25,058 bases of DNA from IMG/VR virus record IMGVR_UViG_3300042522_000873, positions 1 through 25,058 of that record; one strand, given 5' to 3'. Under the pieces are notes generated by a model that searched no databases, was not told the DNA's origin, and was given only the letters and a program-made list of their open reading frames with translations. Position 1 is the first letter of the stretch, and the number at the start of each line of letters is the position of its first letter. Shown here piece after piece: positions 18,252 through 25,058 of this stretch. Position numbers and translations under genes: made by a program. The stretch is from a virus.

Positions 18252-18466
18252 CGGTTGGGTTGCGAGGGATTGTTTGGCAGGCCGCGCAGGTTGCGCTGTT
18301 CGTAGGCCACGACCTCATCCACGGGGTAGAGGACGCGGCCGCCGATCTTCACGAAGCGCGGCCCACGGTTCTGGCTGCTGCGCCAGTTGTCGAGCGTGCT
18401 GAGCGAGACGATATTCCGCCATCGAGCAGCCAGCTCGCGCGGGGTCAGATACTCAGAAGATGTCAT
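18248..18466 (-). CDS. AlpA/MerR-like HTH protein, excisionase candidate (72 aa)
   Basis: Residues 6-57 match the small winged-HTH type used by excisionases and AlpA regulators: YLTPRELAARW, then SLSTLDNWRSSQNRGPRFVK, IGGRVLYPVDEVVAYE. The LxxRELAxxW start, the NWR turn and the R-V-x-Y-P-x-x-E-V ending are characteristic. A directionality factor for the tyrosine integrase, or a regulator of early genes, would fit. It overlaps the end of the RecT-like gene by 14 nt and the SSB-like gene by 4 nt. Confidence 0.65.
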   Translation of the reverse strand: MTSSEYLTPRELAARWRNIVSLSTLDNWRSSQNRGPRFVKIGGRVLYPVDEVVAYEQRNLRGLPNNPSQPNR

Positions 18467-19142
18467 CGTTCGGATCCTCTCCCACGGGCTCAGCGGCCAC
18501 GGTCGGCTTCGGTTGCTTGATCTTGGCGTTCAGGTCTTCCAGCGTCGCCTTCGGCAGTTCAGGCTCGGCCGCGCGCACCGTCACCGGCTGCACGTCCACC
18601 ACCTCCTCCTCGGTCTGGATGCCCACCAGCAGCTCGGGGATGTATAGCCGGCCCCAGAATGCCGCGGCCCGGTAGCGAATCATCAGGTCGGGCATGGTCT
18701 GCCACTTGCTACCGCTCTTAGTGGCCCACCCTTCCTTCTTCGCCATCGCCATGCTCACCACCGGCCCCTTCAGGTCGGCGCCGCTGGCCAGCTCGGTGGC
18801 CACGCAGTAGCAGGCCAGGCTGTCGCCGGTGCCGCTGATCTCGTAGCGCAGCGGGCTGAAGCGGCCGCAGCCGTTGATCAGGCCGATGATGAACTGGCTC
18901 GACCAGCTAGGCCGACCGTGGATGATGTGGAGGTTCTGAACCACCACGAACGGGCTCATCCGCATCCGGCTGGCGATCTCGAGCGCCACCAGGCAATTCG
19001 CGAAGCCGTTCTGCCCTTGGAACTGAGGCGGCACCAGCGTGGAGCTCGCGAGCGACTTGGCCATCCGCTGGGCATCCTCGAAGGCTTGGATCCCCGAGAA
19101 GGCTGAGCCGCTCGTCGTTGTGAGTGCTGTGGATTCGGTCAT
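18453..19142 (-). CDS. recT: RecT-like single-strand annealing protein (229 aa)
   Basis: The Met at 19142 (MTESTALTTTSGSAFSGIQA) fits the upstream junction (the stop overlaps by ATGA); the longer frame adds atypical Arg/Gly-rich residues. The core reads FANCLVALEIASRMRMSPFV, VVQNLHIIHGRPSWSS, MAMAKKEGWATKSGSKW and MIRYRAAAFWGRLYIPELLV, then TEEEVVDV. This is the pattern of RecT-type recombinases, with the (V/L)ALEIxxxxxxSP helix, the NLHIIHGRPS turn and the MxRYRAAxFxxR helix. These proteins anneal complementary strands. The C-terminus ends in an acidic tip NDDIF. The RecE-type nuclease lies upstream in the same run. Confidence 0.65.
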   Translation of the reverse strand: MTESTALTTTSGSAFSGIQAFEDAQRMAKSLASSTLVPPQFQGQNGFANCLVALEIASRMRMSPFVVVQNLHIIHGRPSWSSQFIIGLINGCGRFSPLRYEISGTGDSLACYCVATELASGADLKGPVVSMAMAKKEGWATKSGSKWQTMPDLMIRYRAAAFWGRLYIPELLVGIQTEEEVVDVQPVTVRAAEPELPKATLEDLNAKIKQPKPTVAAEPVGEDPNDDIF

Positions 19143-19279
19143 GACTTCAGGGCCATCAGGATGAAGAAGGAACCGGCCGCCGCTGTCGCCAGCGATGCGT
19201 CGGTCAGGTGTGAGAGGAAGATCGCGCCGCACCAGGTGGTGATCACGATCAGGGCTAGGTTCGCGAGCTGGTCCATCAT
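19139..19279 (-). CDS. Small membrane protein (46 aa)
   Basis: The product MMDQLANLALIVITTWCGAI followed by FLSHLTDASL and AAAGSFFILMALKS has two hydrophobic segments, about residues 8-22 and 30-43, so it may span the membrane twice. The ATGATG start overlaps the stop of the HNH gene upstream by 4 nt, and its stop overlaps the RecT-like start. It is short, but the tight junctions on both sides support it. Function is unknown. Confidence 0.5.
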   Translation of the reverse strand: MMDQLANLALIVITTWCGAIFLSHLTDASLATAAAGSFFILMALKS

Positions 19280-19737
19280 TGGTGCGCCCGGCAGTGGCAC
19301 GCAGGGCAGAGATGGATTAACGCATCAAGGTGATCAAGCTCGGTATACCTAGATGGATACCACTTGTGGTGCACTTGCAGCCTGAAAGAGATTTTCTTGC
19401 AGGCCTCGCAACGATCGCGAGATCTTTCGGCCACAGCAAGCTTGACTTTCTGCCAGTATTCGCTCTGCAGATAAAGCTCGTAGGCGCTTTTGGCGACAAG
19501 CACTGTCTCTGCTTTGTCGTAGAAATCTTCCCTGAATTTCCACCTTTCTTGCTCGTGCTTGTTTTCAATTTCTACAAGCTCTTGGTATTCTTGTTCGGGG
19601 TCTAGCAGAAAAGGCGATTCCCTAGAATGCCATGCGGTTTCACTACGCTTGGCTAGATTCGTGCTAGCGAGCAATAGGTCGTCCGCAAGGTCTTCAACCC
19701 TGTCAAGGAAGTCATAGTAGCCATCGAAATAGCTCAT
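19276..19737 (-). CDS. HNH endonuclease in an AT-richer insert (153 aa)
   Basis: Residues 1-90 are a charged helical region without known domain. Residues 94-152 are an HNH nuclease: YWQKVKLAVAERSRDRC, Cys110 and Cys113 (CEAC), His123-His124 (VHHKWYP), a central D-H-L-D-ALIHL, then CPACHCRAH (Cys144, Cys147, His148). The gene is clearly AT-richer than everything around it and uses codons such as TTG, AAA and GAA more often. This suggests recent transfer, as with homing-type nucleases that insert into phage operons. It separates the RecE-type and RecT-like genes. Confidence 0.75.
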   Translation of the reverse strand: MSYFDGYYDFLDRVEDLADDLLLASTNLAKRSETAWHSRESPFLLDPEQEYQELVEIENKHEQERWKFREDFYDKAETVLVAKSAYELYLQSEYWQKVKLAVAERSRDRCEACKKISFRLQVHHKWYPSRYTELDHLDALIHLCPACHCRAHQ

Positions 19738-19739
19738 GG

Positions 19740-20645
19740 TCAGTACATCTCAATTTCGGGTGCAGGGCTTACCGTTGGCGTGCCATCGGCCCGTGGGCGC
19801 ATCCACGTCGGCAGGCTGATCGTCTCGATCTGGTCGCTGTAGGCCGGCCAGTAGTCGGCATCGCGGCACTCAGCCAACAGCAGCATGTCGCGCGCAGCGG
19901 TCACCTGCCCGGCCGTCACCATCTCTGCGTCGGCGGCGTAGACGGCCACCGCATGGGGCGCCTTCTTCTCCACGCAGATGAAGATGAACTGCTCCGGCCG
20001 CCGGCCTGTCGCGCGCTCGAGGCCGTCGAGATACCAGCTGGCCTGCACGTGATAGCGGAAGTTCGCGATCGACTTGCTGAACCCTGCCGGGCTCGCATCC
20101 TCGGTGGTCTTCAGATCCACGATCAGGCTGCCGTCATCGAGCAGCCAGTCGGGCCGGCATTTGCACTCGAGCCCCGTGGCCTCGTCGGTCCACATGTGCG
20201 TGGTCTCAGCTTTGCCTGGCAGCCCCAGCAGGTAGGCCGCAGCTGGGTGGCCATGCACCGCGCGGCCCATCGCCATCACCAGCTCGGCGTCGGTACGGCT
20301 AATCACCGTACGACCCACGCTCTCGGCCTCGAACGCGGCCCACGCATCCTTGCCTGCTTTGTAGCGGCGATCGATGCCCTCCGGTGCCGCGATGTAGCGC
20401 GCGTCCCATTCGCTCAGCTCGAGGATGTGGGTGTGCACCGCCGTGCCGAGCAGCATGGCCGCAGTCGGCTCGGGCTCCACGCGCTTCGGGTCCACGTACC
20501 GCGCCCAGTAGTGCAGCGGGCTGCGCGCCACCAGATCGAGGTGGCTCTTGCTGACCACGCTGGTGAGCGCGTGGTACTCGGCGTTCTCCATAGGCAGCTG
20601 CTCATCACGGCTCACTGAACTTACCACAACATCCCGACTGTTCAT
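19740..20645 (-). CDS. recE: RecE-type 5'-3' exonuclease (301 aa)
   Basis: The protein matches the exodeoxyribonuclease VIII (RecE) nuclease domain. It starts with a typical SKSHLDLVARSPLHYWARYV region (residues 32-51), has GTAVHTHILE (67-76), and holds the PD-(D/E)xK core CRPDWLLDDGSLIVDLKTT with Asp166, Asp177 and Lys179. It ends with FRYHVQASWYLDGL, including Tyr198 and Gln201. It would resect double-stranded ends to give 3' tails for the RecT-like protein. The Met at 20645 has GGGGG about 5 nt before it; the Met at residue 19 (MENAEYHALT) is a second possible start that matches RecE family starts. An HNH gene lies between it and the RecT-like gene. Confidence 0.85.
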   Translation of the reverse strand: MNSRDVVVSSVSRDEQLPMENAEYHALTSVVSKSHLDLVARSPLHYWARYVDPKRVEPEPTAAMLLGTAVHTHILELSEWDARYIAAPEGIDRRYKAGKDAWAAFEAESVGRTVISRTDAELVMAMGRAVHGHPAAAYLLGLPGKAETTHMWTDEATGLECKCRPDWLLDDGSLIVDLKTTEDASPAGFSKSIANFRYHVQASWYLDGLERATGRRPEQFIFICVEKKAPHAVAVYAADAEMVTAGQVTAARDMLLLAECRDADYWPAYSDQIETISLPTWMRPRADGTPTVSPAPEIEMY

Positions 20646-20740
20646 CCCTTCCCCCAGTAGTTCTAAGTATTTCCTGCCCTGCCGGCTAGCATCGGGCCGC
20701 TCACCTTGGTATTGCTTCCCGGCAGCTCAGGTCAAGTCCC
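20646..20740. promoter_or_regulatory. Divergent control region between recombination and replication genes
   Basis: This 95-bp spacer separates the leftward RecE-type gene and the rightward helicase gene. On the leftward strand a good -35 match, TTGACC (20730-20735), is seen but its -10 is weak; AATACT nearer the RecE start is another -10-like candidate. An inverted pair TGCCGG/CCGGCA (20680-20685, 20719-20724) could be an operator. Promoters for both transcripts must lie here or overlap it. Confidence 0.4.
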
Positions 20741-22120
20741 ATGAGTCTCACGCTTCGCGACTATCAATCCCGCGCAATACACGATCTACGCCTTGCTTAC
20801 CGATCAGGCGCTCGCGCGCCGTTGCTGGTTGCTGCCACCGGCTGCGGCAAGACGGTCATCTTCAGCGCCATCACTGCAGGCGCCGTCGAGCGTGGTCGTC
20901 GCGTGCTGATCCTGGTCCACCGGCGTGAACTGATCCGCCAGGCCAGCGCAAAGCTGACCCATGCCGGCGTCACCCACGGCATCATCGCCGCCGGCTTTGA
21001 GCCGTCAGATCACCCGGTTCAAGTTGCGTCGGTCCAAACGCTGGCCCGACGACTCGAGCGCCAAGCCTGGCAGCCCGATCTCATCGTCATCGATGAGGCC
21101 CACCACTCTGTAGCCGGCACGTGGGGGAGCGTGCTGAACCACTGGCCTGAGGCCTACCGCTTGGGCGTCACAGCCACCCCGGTGCGCCGTGACGGACGCG
21201 GCCTCAGTGCAGTGTTCGATCGCCTTGTACTCGGACCCTCCGTGCAGCAACTCACTGCCCAAGGCTTCCTCACACCGGCGCGAATCTATGCACCGGCGTC
21301 AGCTGTTCAACTGGGAAAATTGCGAGTCCGATCAGGGGATTACGCACCAGAGGAAGCTGCAGCTCTGCTGGACAAGCCATCAATCACTGGCGATGCAATT
21401 GAGCACTATCAACGGCTTGGCCGTGGCTGTTCAGCCATCGCTTTCTGCTGTACCACCGCGCACGCAGAGCATGTCGCAAGACAGTTTCGTGACAGCGGCA
21501 TCGCGTCGCAGGTCTTACTGGGTACTACTTCCGTCGAGCAGCGTGAACAGGCGCTGCACGATCTGGCTACTGGCGCGTTACAAGTCCTGGTCTCGGTGGA
21601 CGTGATCAGCGAAGGCACCGACGTGCCATCGGTCGGCGCTGCCATCCTGCTGCGCCCCACGCAGTCCGAGGGCCTCTACCTGCAGCAGGTCGGTCGCGTG
21701 CTCCGCCCCGCACCAGGGAAGGATGCCGCGATCGTCCTGGATCACGTCGGCAACGTCCACCGCCATGGCTTCCCCGATGATCACCGCGAGTGGAGCCTGG
21801 ACAACAGCCGCCGCCGCACCGGCAAGGGTGGGCCGCCGGCGCCAGCGGTGCGCACCTGCCCCCAGTGCTTCGCTGCCTTCAAGCCGCAGCCTCAGTGCCC
21901 CGTTTGCGGCGCCGAGTGCGCCTCAGAGCCGCGCCGTGCCCTGAAGGAAGTGGCCGGCGAGCTGCAGGAGCTCAAGCGCGAGGGCATCCGCCAGCGCGTC
22001 GCCGAACGGAAGAAGGCACGCACCCTCACCGACCTCATCCAGGTCGGCATCGCCCGCGGCATGAAGAACCCCGCCGGCTGGGCACGCCACGTCTACTTTG
22101 CCCGGCAGCAGCGCTCGTGA
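20741..22120 (+). CDS. SF2 DEAH-box helicase with C-terminal zinc ribbon (459 aa)
   Basis: The motifs of a superfamily 2 helicase are in order: Tyr8-Gln9 (LRDYQSRA), Walker A ATGCGKT (32-38), DEAH (118-121), TATP (144-147), a VSVDVISEGTDVPS segment (284-297) and QQVGRVLRP (315-323). Residues 373-389 hold a zinc ribbon (CPQC ... CPVC), and the end is a charged helix (about 400-430). It would unwind or translocate on DNA during phage replication or recombination. The part from about 21.2 to 21.6 kb is less GC-rich than the flanks. The stop overlaps the start of the nuclease gene (GTGA), so the two are co-translated. Confidence 0.85.
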   Translation: MSLTLRDYQSRAIHDLRLAYRSGARAPLLVAATGCGKTVIFSAITAGAVERGRRVLILVHRRELIRQASAKLTHAGVTHGIIAAGFEPSDHPVQVASVQTLARRLERQAWQPDLIVIDEAHHSVAGTWGSVLNHWPEAYRLGVTATPVRRDGRGLSAVFDRLVLGPSVQQLTAQGFLTPARIYAPASAVQLGKLRVRSGDYAPEEAAALLDKPSITGDAIEHYQRLGRGCSAIAFCCTTAHAEHVARQFRDSGIASQVLLGTTSVEQREQALHDLATGALQVLVSVDVISEGTDVPSVGAAILLRPTQSEGLYLQQVGRVLRPAPGKDAAIVLDHVGNVHRHGFPDDHREWSLDNSRRRTGKGGPPAPAVRTCPQCFAAFKPQPQCPVCGAECASEPRRALKEVAGELQELKREGIRQRVAERKKARTLTDLIQVGIARGMKNPAGWARHVYFARQQRS

Positions 22121-22509
22121 TCGTGCCCAACGCCGAGACCACCCTCCAGCAGCAGATCCGGCTGGCCGTTGGCACCAGGCCCGACACCAGGCTCTTCCGC
22201 AATCAGGTGGGCAGCCTCCCCGATCCCCGCACCGGCCGGCTGGTCACCTTCGGCCTGGCACGCGGCTCTGCTGACCTGATCGGCTGGCGCACCATCACCG
22301 TCACCCCCGACATGGTGGGCCGCCGGCTGGCCGTGTTCTGCAGCATCGAGATCAAGACCGCCACCGGCCGCCTACGCCCCGAGCAGCAGGCATGGCTCGG
22401 CGTGGTCCAAGGCGCGGGTGGGATTGCTGGCGTGGCCCGGTCGGTGCCCGACGCCTTGCGAATTGTCACAGAGGCTGCCTCACCTGCCTCACCTCCCGGC
22501 AAGATCTGA
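22117..22509 (+). CDS. VRR-NUC family nuclease (130 aa)
   Basis: A GTG at 22117 overlaps the helicase stop and gives 130 residues. The VRR-NUC fold is clear: RLFRNQVG (25-32), FGLARGSADLIGW with Asp53, and SIEIKTATGRL with Glu78 and Lys80, followed by EQQAWLGVVQGAGGIAGVAR. Such stand-alone VRR-NUC enzymes are structure-specific or flap-type nucleases, common in phages beside helicases and primases. The pairing with the helicase suggests they act on the same intermediates. A second GTG at 22123 would shorten it by two residues. Confidence 0.85.
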   Translation: MIVPNAETTLQQQIRLAVGTRPDTRLFRNQVGSLPDPRTGRLVTFGLARGSADLIGWRTITVTPDMVGRRLAVFCSIEIKTATGRLRPEQQAWLGVVQGAGGIAGVARSVPDALRIVTEAASPASPPGKI

Positions 22510-22531
22510 CGGCTCACCACAGGGAGGCTTG

Positions 22532-24577
22532 ATGCCCCTGCTCACTGATCTGCTCTCCGCTCTCCCCGATCACTGGGGCTTCGTCGCTGTCGGCAACGAC
22601 AAGCGCCCCTATCAGCCCGAGTGGCAGAAGAATCCCCTCGACAAGCCCACCCTCTCGCGCGAGATCACCGCCGGCCGCGCCGTTGCCATCGGCGTCATCG
22701 CTGGCCCGCAGTCCGGTGGCCTCCTCTTCGTCGATCACGACGGCCTCGGCGCCTCTGAGGTGCTCGAGCAGCTCGGCATCCCCCTGCGCGAGCTTCCCAA
22801 GTCCTGGGCTGTCACCTCCGGCCGTGATGGCCGCCTGCAGATCATCTACCAGGTGCCCCGCGCCTTCTGGGATCAGATCAAGACCACCAAGCTCAAGAGC
22901 TCGATCAAAGGCGAGCAGCTCGAGCTCCGCTGGACCGGCTGCCAGTCCGTTGTCGCCGGCGCTCACCCCATCACCGGCAGCTACCGCTGGATCAAGGGCC
23001 GCGCCCCCTCAGACATGCCCATCGCCGAGGCGCCTTCCCTGCTGCTGCAGCAGATGATGCGCAGGCCTCCAGAGCCCGCACCGCTGCTCCGTCTGCCAGA
23101 TCTCACCTCAGACGCAGATCGAGCCCGCGACTACCTCTCCCGCATCCCCAGCACCCTCGCCGACGACTACGACGACTGGGTGAAGGTCGGCATGGCCCTC
23201 CACAGCGTCGGTGACGATGCCCTCCTCGCTGACTGGACCCACTGGTCTGCCATCTCCGGCAAGTTCGAGCCCGGCGTCTGTGAGGCGAAGTGGCGATCCT
23301 TCAACGGCTCCGGTGGCGTCGGCCTCGGCACCCTGTTCCACCTCGCCGATCCACCCGCCCGCGCCGTCAACAACACCCCGCCCAAAGCCGCACCGGCCGC
23401 CCCTAAGGCGCAGGCGCAGAAGCAGCCGCCCGAGGTGCAGGCCGAGAAGGCCGTGAAGCTCGACGCTGCGGAGCTCATCAAGCTCATGCGCCAGCAGCTC
23501 GGTTCACGCCTTCGCTGGAACGTCTTCACTCAGACGATCGAGCTCGACACCAAGCCGATCGAGAAGCTTGAGCTCTACTACCTCCAGTTCGCCGAGATGG
23601 GCATCAAGGTCTCGAAAGACCTCGCCGCCGACGCCTTGGTCCACGTCGCCATGGAGACCCCCTACGACCCCGTGCGCGAATACCTCGAGCACGTCGCCGA
23701 GCATGTCCCACCCACCTCCATCGACTACCTCAGCACCTGCTACCTCAGGCCCCACGATCAGCCCGGCACCCTTTACGACGCCATGCTGAAGGCCACCCTG
23801 ATCGCCGCAGTCCGGCGCATCTTCGAGCCCGGCAGCAAGCACGATTCGGCCTGCGTGCTCATGGGGCCTCAGGGCTGCGGCAAGTCCACCTTCTGGCGCA
23901 ACCTCGGCGGCCTCTGGTTCAACGATGCCCTGCGGGACATCAGCAGCAAAGACGACCTGATGGTGCTCCACCGCTCCTGGATCATGGAGTGGGCTGAGCT
24001 CGATCACATCACCGGCCGCAAGCACGCTGGCCAGGTAAAGGCCTTCCTCACCCAGCAGACCGACACCTTCCGCGTGCCCTATGGCCGCTCCACCGAGTCG
24101 TTCCCACGGCGCTGCGTGATCGTGGGCTCCACCAACCGCGACAGCGGCTTTCTGGTGGACGACACCGGCAACCGGCGGTTCTGGGTGATCCCCGTGGCTG
24201 TCGATACCCAGATCCCCGTCGATGAGCTGCTGCTCGAGCGCGATGCCATCTGGTCGGCTGCCGTGGCCGCCTACAAGGCCGGCGAGCCCAACCACCTGAC
24301 CCGTGAGCTCTCGGCGCAGGTGGACGCAGAAAACGAGGCCTACCTGGTCGAGTCGCCGTGGATGAACACCATCCGCAGCTACCTCGACGCCTACCGCGGC
24401 GTGGACGCCATCACCACCGAGAAGCTGCTCTCAGATGCCATCTCCAAGCCCGTCGAGCGGCAGACCCGCGCCGACCAGATGCAGGTTGCGTCCATCTTGA
24501 GAGAGCTGGGATACGAGCGCCACAGGGAGGCCAAGGGCGGCTCGAGGCGCTGGATCTACCGGATTGCCCTACCTTGA
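22532..24577 (+). CDS. PrimPol-type primase fused to VapE/SF3-like helicase (681 aa)
   Basis: A strong ribosome-binding site (AGGGAGG) precedes the ATG at 22532 and decides the start. Residues 10-175 are a PrimPol-type primase with the metal-binding pair Asp68 and Asp70 (LLFVDHDG) and a later basic/aromatic segment (ELRWTGCQSVVAGAHP). Residues 195-272 are a PriCT-type linker domain (DWVKVGMALHSVGDDALL, FEPGVCEAKWRSF). An Ala/Pro/Gln-rich hinge spans 280-305. Residues 380-600 are a VapE-type ATPase with GPQGCGKST (445-453), acidic Glu486/Glu489 (IMEWAEL) and STNRD (533-537). It would prime and unwind the phage chromosome, giving a replication initiator in one chain. Confidence 0.85.
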   Translation: MPLLTDLLSALPDHWGFVAVGNDKRPYQPEWQKNPLDKPTLSREITAGRAVAIGVIAGPQSGGLLFVDHDGLGASEVLEQLGIPLRELPKSWAVTSGRDGRLQIIYQVPRAFWDQIKTTKLKSSIKGEQLELRWTGCQSVVAGAHPITGSYRWIKGRAPSDMPIAEAPSLLLQQMMRRPPEPAPLLRLPDLTSDADRARDYLSRIPSTLADDYDDWVKVGMALHSVGDDALLADWTHWSAISGKFEPGVCEAKWRSFNGSGGVGLGTLFHLADPPARAVNNTPPKAAPAAPKAQAQKQPPEVQAEKAVKLDAAELIKLMRQQLGSRLRWNVFTQTIELDTKPIEKLELYYLQFAEMGIKVSKDLAADALVHVAMETPYDPVREYLEHVAEHVPPTSIDYLSTCYLRPHDQPGTLYDAMLKATLIAAVRRIFEPGSKHDSACVLMGPQGCGKSTFWRNLGGLWFNDALRDISSKDDLMVLHRSWIMEWAELDHITGRKHAGQVKAFLTQQTDTFRVPYGRSTESFPRRCVIVGSTNRDSGFLVDDTGNRRFWVIPVAVDTQIPVDELLLERDAIWSAAVAAYKAGEPNHLTRELSAQVDAENEAYLVESPWMNTIRSYLDAYRGVDAITTEKLLSDAISKPVERQTRADQMQVASILRELGYERHREAKGGSRRWIYRIALP

Positions 24578-24720
24578 AAAGGTGGTAGGGCAGGCGAAAA
24601 TCCTTGCGCTGCAGTCGATTACCCTATCTGTCCTACTACCCTACCTTTCTAAAGGATTCTATAGAATATAGAGTAGGGGTAGAGAATATACCCCTTTAGG
24701 AGCGGGTGGGCAGGTAGGGC
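24565..24720 (+). other. AT-rich repeat region, candidate origin or control site
   Basis: TGCCCTACC (24565-24573) pairs with GGTAGGGCA (24584-24592), and the primase stop lies in this hairpin. Further copies are TACCCTA (24620-24626), TACCCTACC (24637-24645), GTAGGGGTA (24673-24681) and GGTAGGGC (24713-24720). A perfect 12-bp palindrome ATTCTATAGAAT (24656-24667) and a hairpin GGGGTA/TACCCC (24676-24694) lie between them. The stretch is much AT-richer than the rest. Repeated iteron-like units, an AT-rich core and a position behind the initiator gene fit an origin; a promoter for the downstream tail gene is the alternative. Confidence 0.5.
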
Positions 24721-24796
24721 CAGGTGAGGCAGTGGGGCAGATGCACCTCACGCCTTTTCGATCGCCGCCCACGGCTCCCGCCCTTACCCTTGGCCC

Positions 24797-25058
24797 ATGG
24801 CCACCATCCGCATCGACCTCGACGCAGGAGCCCTTCAGAGGCTCGACAGCCGGGTGCGGCTGCTCACGGACCAGAACCTGCGCTATGCGGCCGCCAAGGC
24901 GCTCACAGGCGCCGCTCAGGCAGCACAGGCCGCGCTGAAGCAGGCCACCCCCCGCTACATCGATCGCCCCACCCGCTGGACCGTCAACGGCACCTACGTG
25001 CGCTTCGCTCGCGCTGACACGCTCACCGCCGAGGTGGGCTTCAGGCAGGACGCCCAAG
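24797..25058 (+). CDS. Minor tail protein Z-like, 3' partial
   Basis: The frame starts MATIRIDLDAGALQRLDSRV and continues LRYAAAKALTGAAQAAQAAL, then RYIDRPTRWTVNGTYVRFAR before running off the window. The pattern (AAxALTxxAQxAQxAL, then a F/I-D-R-P-T-x-x-T segment) matches the GpZ-type minor tail proteins that complete the tail end. No ribosome-binding site is clear; the ATG at 24797 is the first good start after the repeat region. Its presence beside the replication genes means a structural module begins here, without a terminase in view. The last base of the window falls within a codon. Confidence 0.65.
   Translation, partial: MATIRIDLDAGALQRLDSRVRLLTDQNLRYAAAKALTGAAQAAQAALKQATPRYIDRPTRWTVNGTYVRFARADTLTAEVGFRQDAQ

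Noticed and set aside
23504-24295. Minus-strand open frame opposite the primase-helicase
   Set aside because: The plus strand holds intact Walker A and sensor motifs here; the antisense product shows only low-complexity Gly/Val/Ala.

Overview
The window is bacteriophage DNA, GC-rich and densely packed, with the gene repertoire of a temperate siphovirus that infects picocyanobacteria (Synechococcus/Cyanobium type). The host assignment is an inference. It rests on the small conserved protein types around 6.5-7.2 kb, the style of the fibre proteins, the dCTP-deaminase-like gene, and the AP2 domain. No ordinary host chromosomal gene was recognised. A tRNA-Phe 3' half lies next to the integrase and is flanked by phage genes on both sides, so it reads as attP of an unintegrated (or circularised) phage genome rather than a prophage end.

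Layout. (1) 1-6.5 kb, rightward: the end of a tail assembly protein, a tail-tip/host-specificity protein J carrying an inserted Hint (intein-like) domain near its N-terminus, four small fibre/adhesin-like proteins (two of them paralogous) and an acidic protein. (2) 6.5-8.8 kb, rightward: four very small phage proteins, two of them membrane proteins and holin candidates, then a two-domain endolysin (GH24 muramidase plus M15 peptidase) and a dCTP deaminase-like gene. The module ends at a bidirectional terminator shared with the integrase. (3) 8.8-10.2 kb: tyrosine integrase (leftward), then an attP region with a tRNA-Phe fragment and flanking direct repeats. (4) 10.2-18.5 kb: about 27 mostly leftward short genes, nearly all overlapping by 1-14 nt in the ATGA/TGATG style. 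They include a free-standing AP2 domain, a DUF3310 protein, two NrdR-like zinc ribbons lacking an ATP-cone, a secreted RlpA-like double-psi barrel protein, two paralogous membrane-anchored HTH proteins, a winged-helix protein and an AlpA/excisionase-like protein. A short rightward pair (an unknown gene and an HNH nuclease) and one lone rightward gene interrupt the run. (5) 17.9-20.6 kb, leftward: a recombination module with a single-strand-binding candidate, a RecT-like annealing protein and a RecE-type exonuclease, interrupted by an AT-richer HNH nuclease gene. (6) 20.7-24.6 kb, rightward: replication genes (SF2 helicase, VRR-NUC nuclease, PrimPol/VapE-type primase-helicase), followed by an AT-rich repeat region that is a candidate origin or control region. 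(7) From 24.8 kb: the start of a minor tail protein Z-like gene that runs off the window.

How it fits together: the replication and recombination genes diverge from a control region at 20.65-20.74 kb. RecE/RecT and the SSB-like protein would handle homologous strand annealing, while helicase, nuclease and primase would replicate the genome. Integrase with the AlpA-like protein would control integration and excision at tRNA-Phe. The leftmost genes build the tail tip and fibres and lyse the host. The least explained part is the long leftward run of short genes. Its membrane-HTH pair, its secreted RlpA-like protein, its AP2 domain, and a C-terminal tail shared by two otherwise unrelated small proteins are the best candidates for undescribed biology. 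All functional calls come from reading the sequence by eye; no database search was run.
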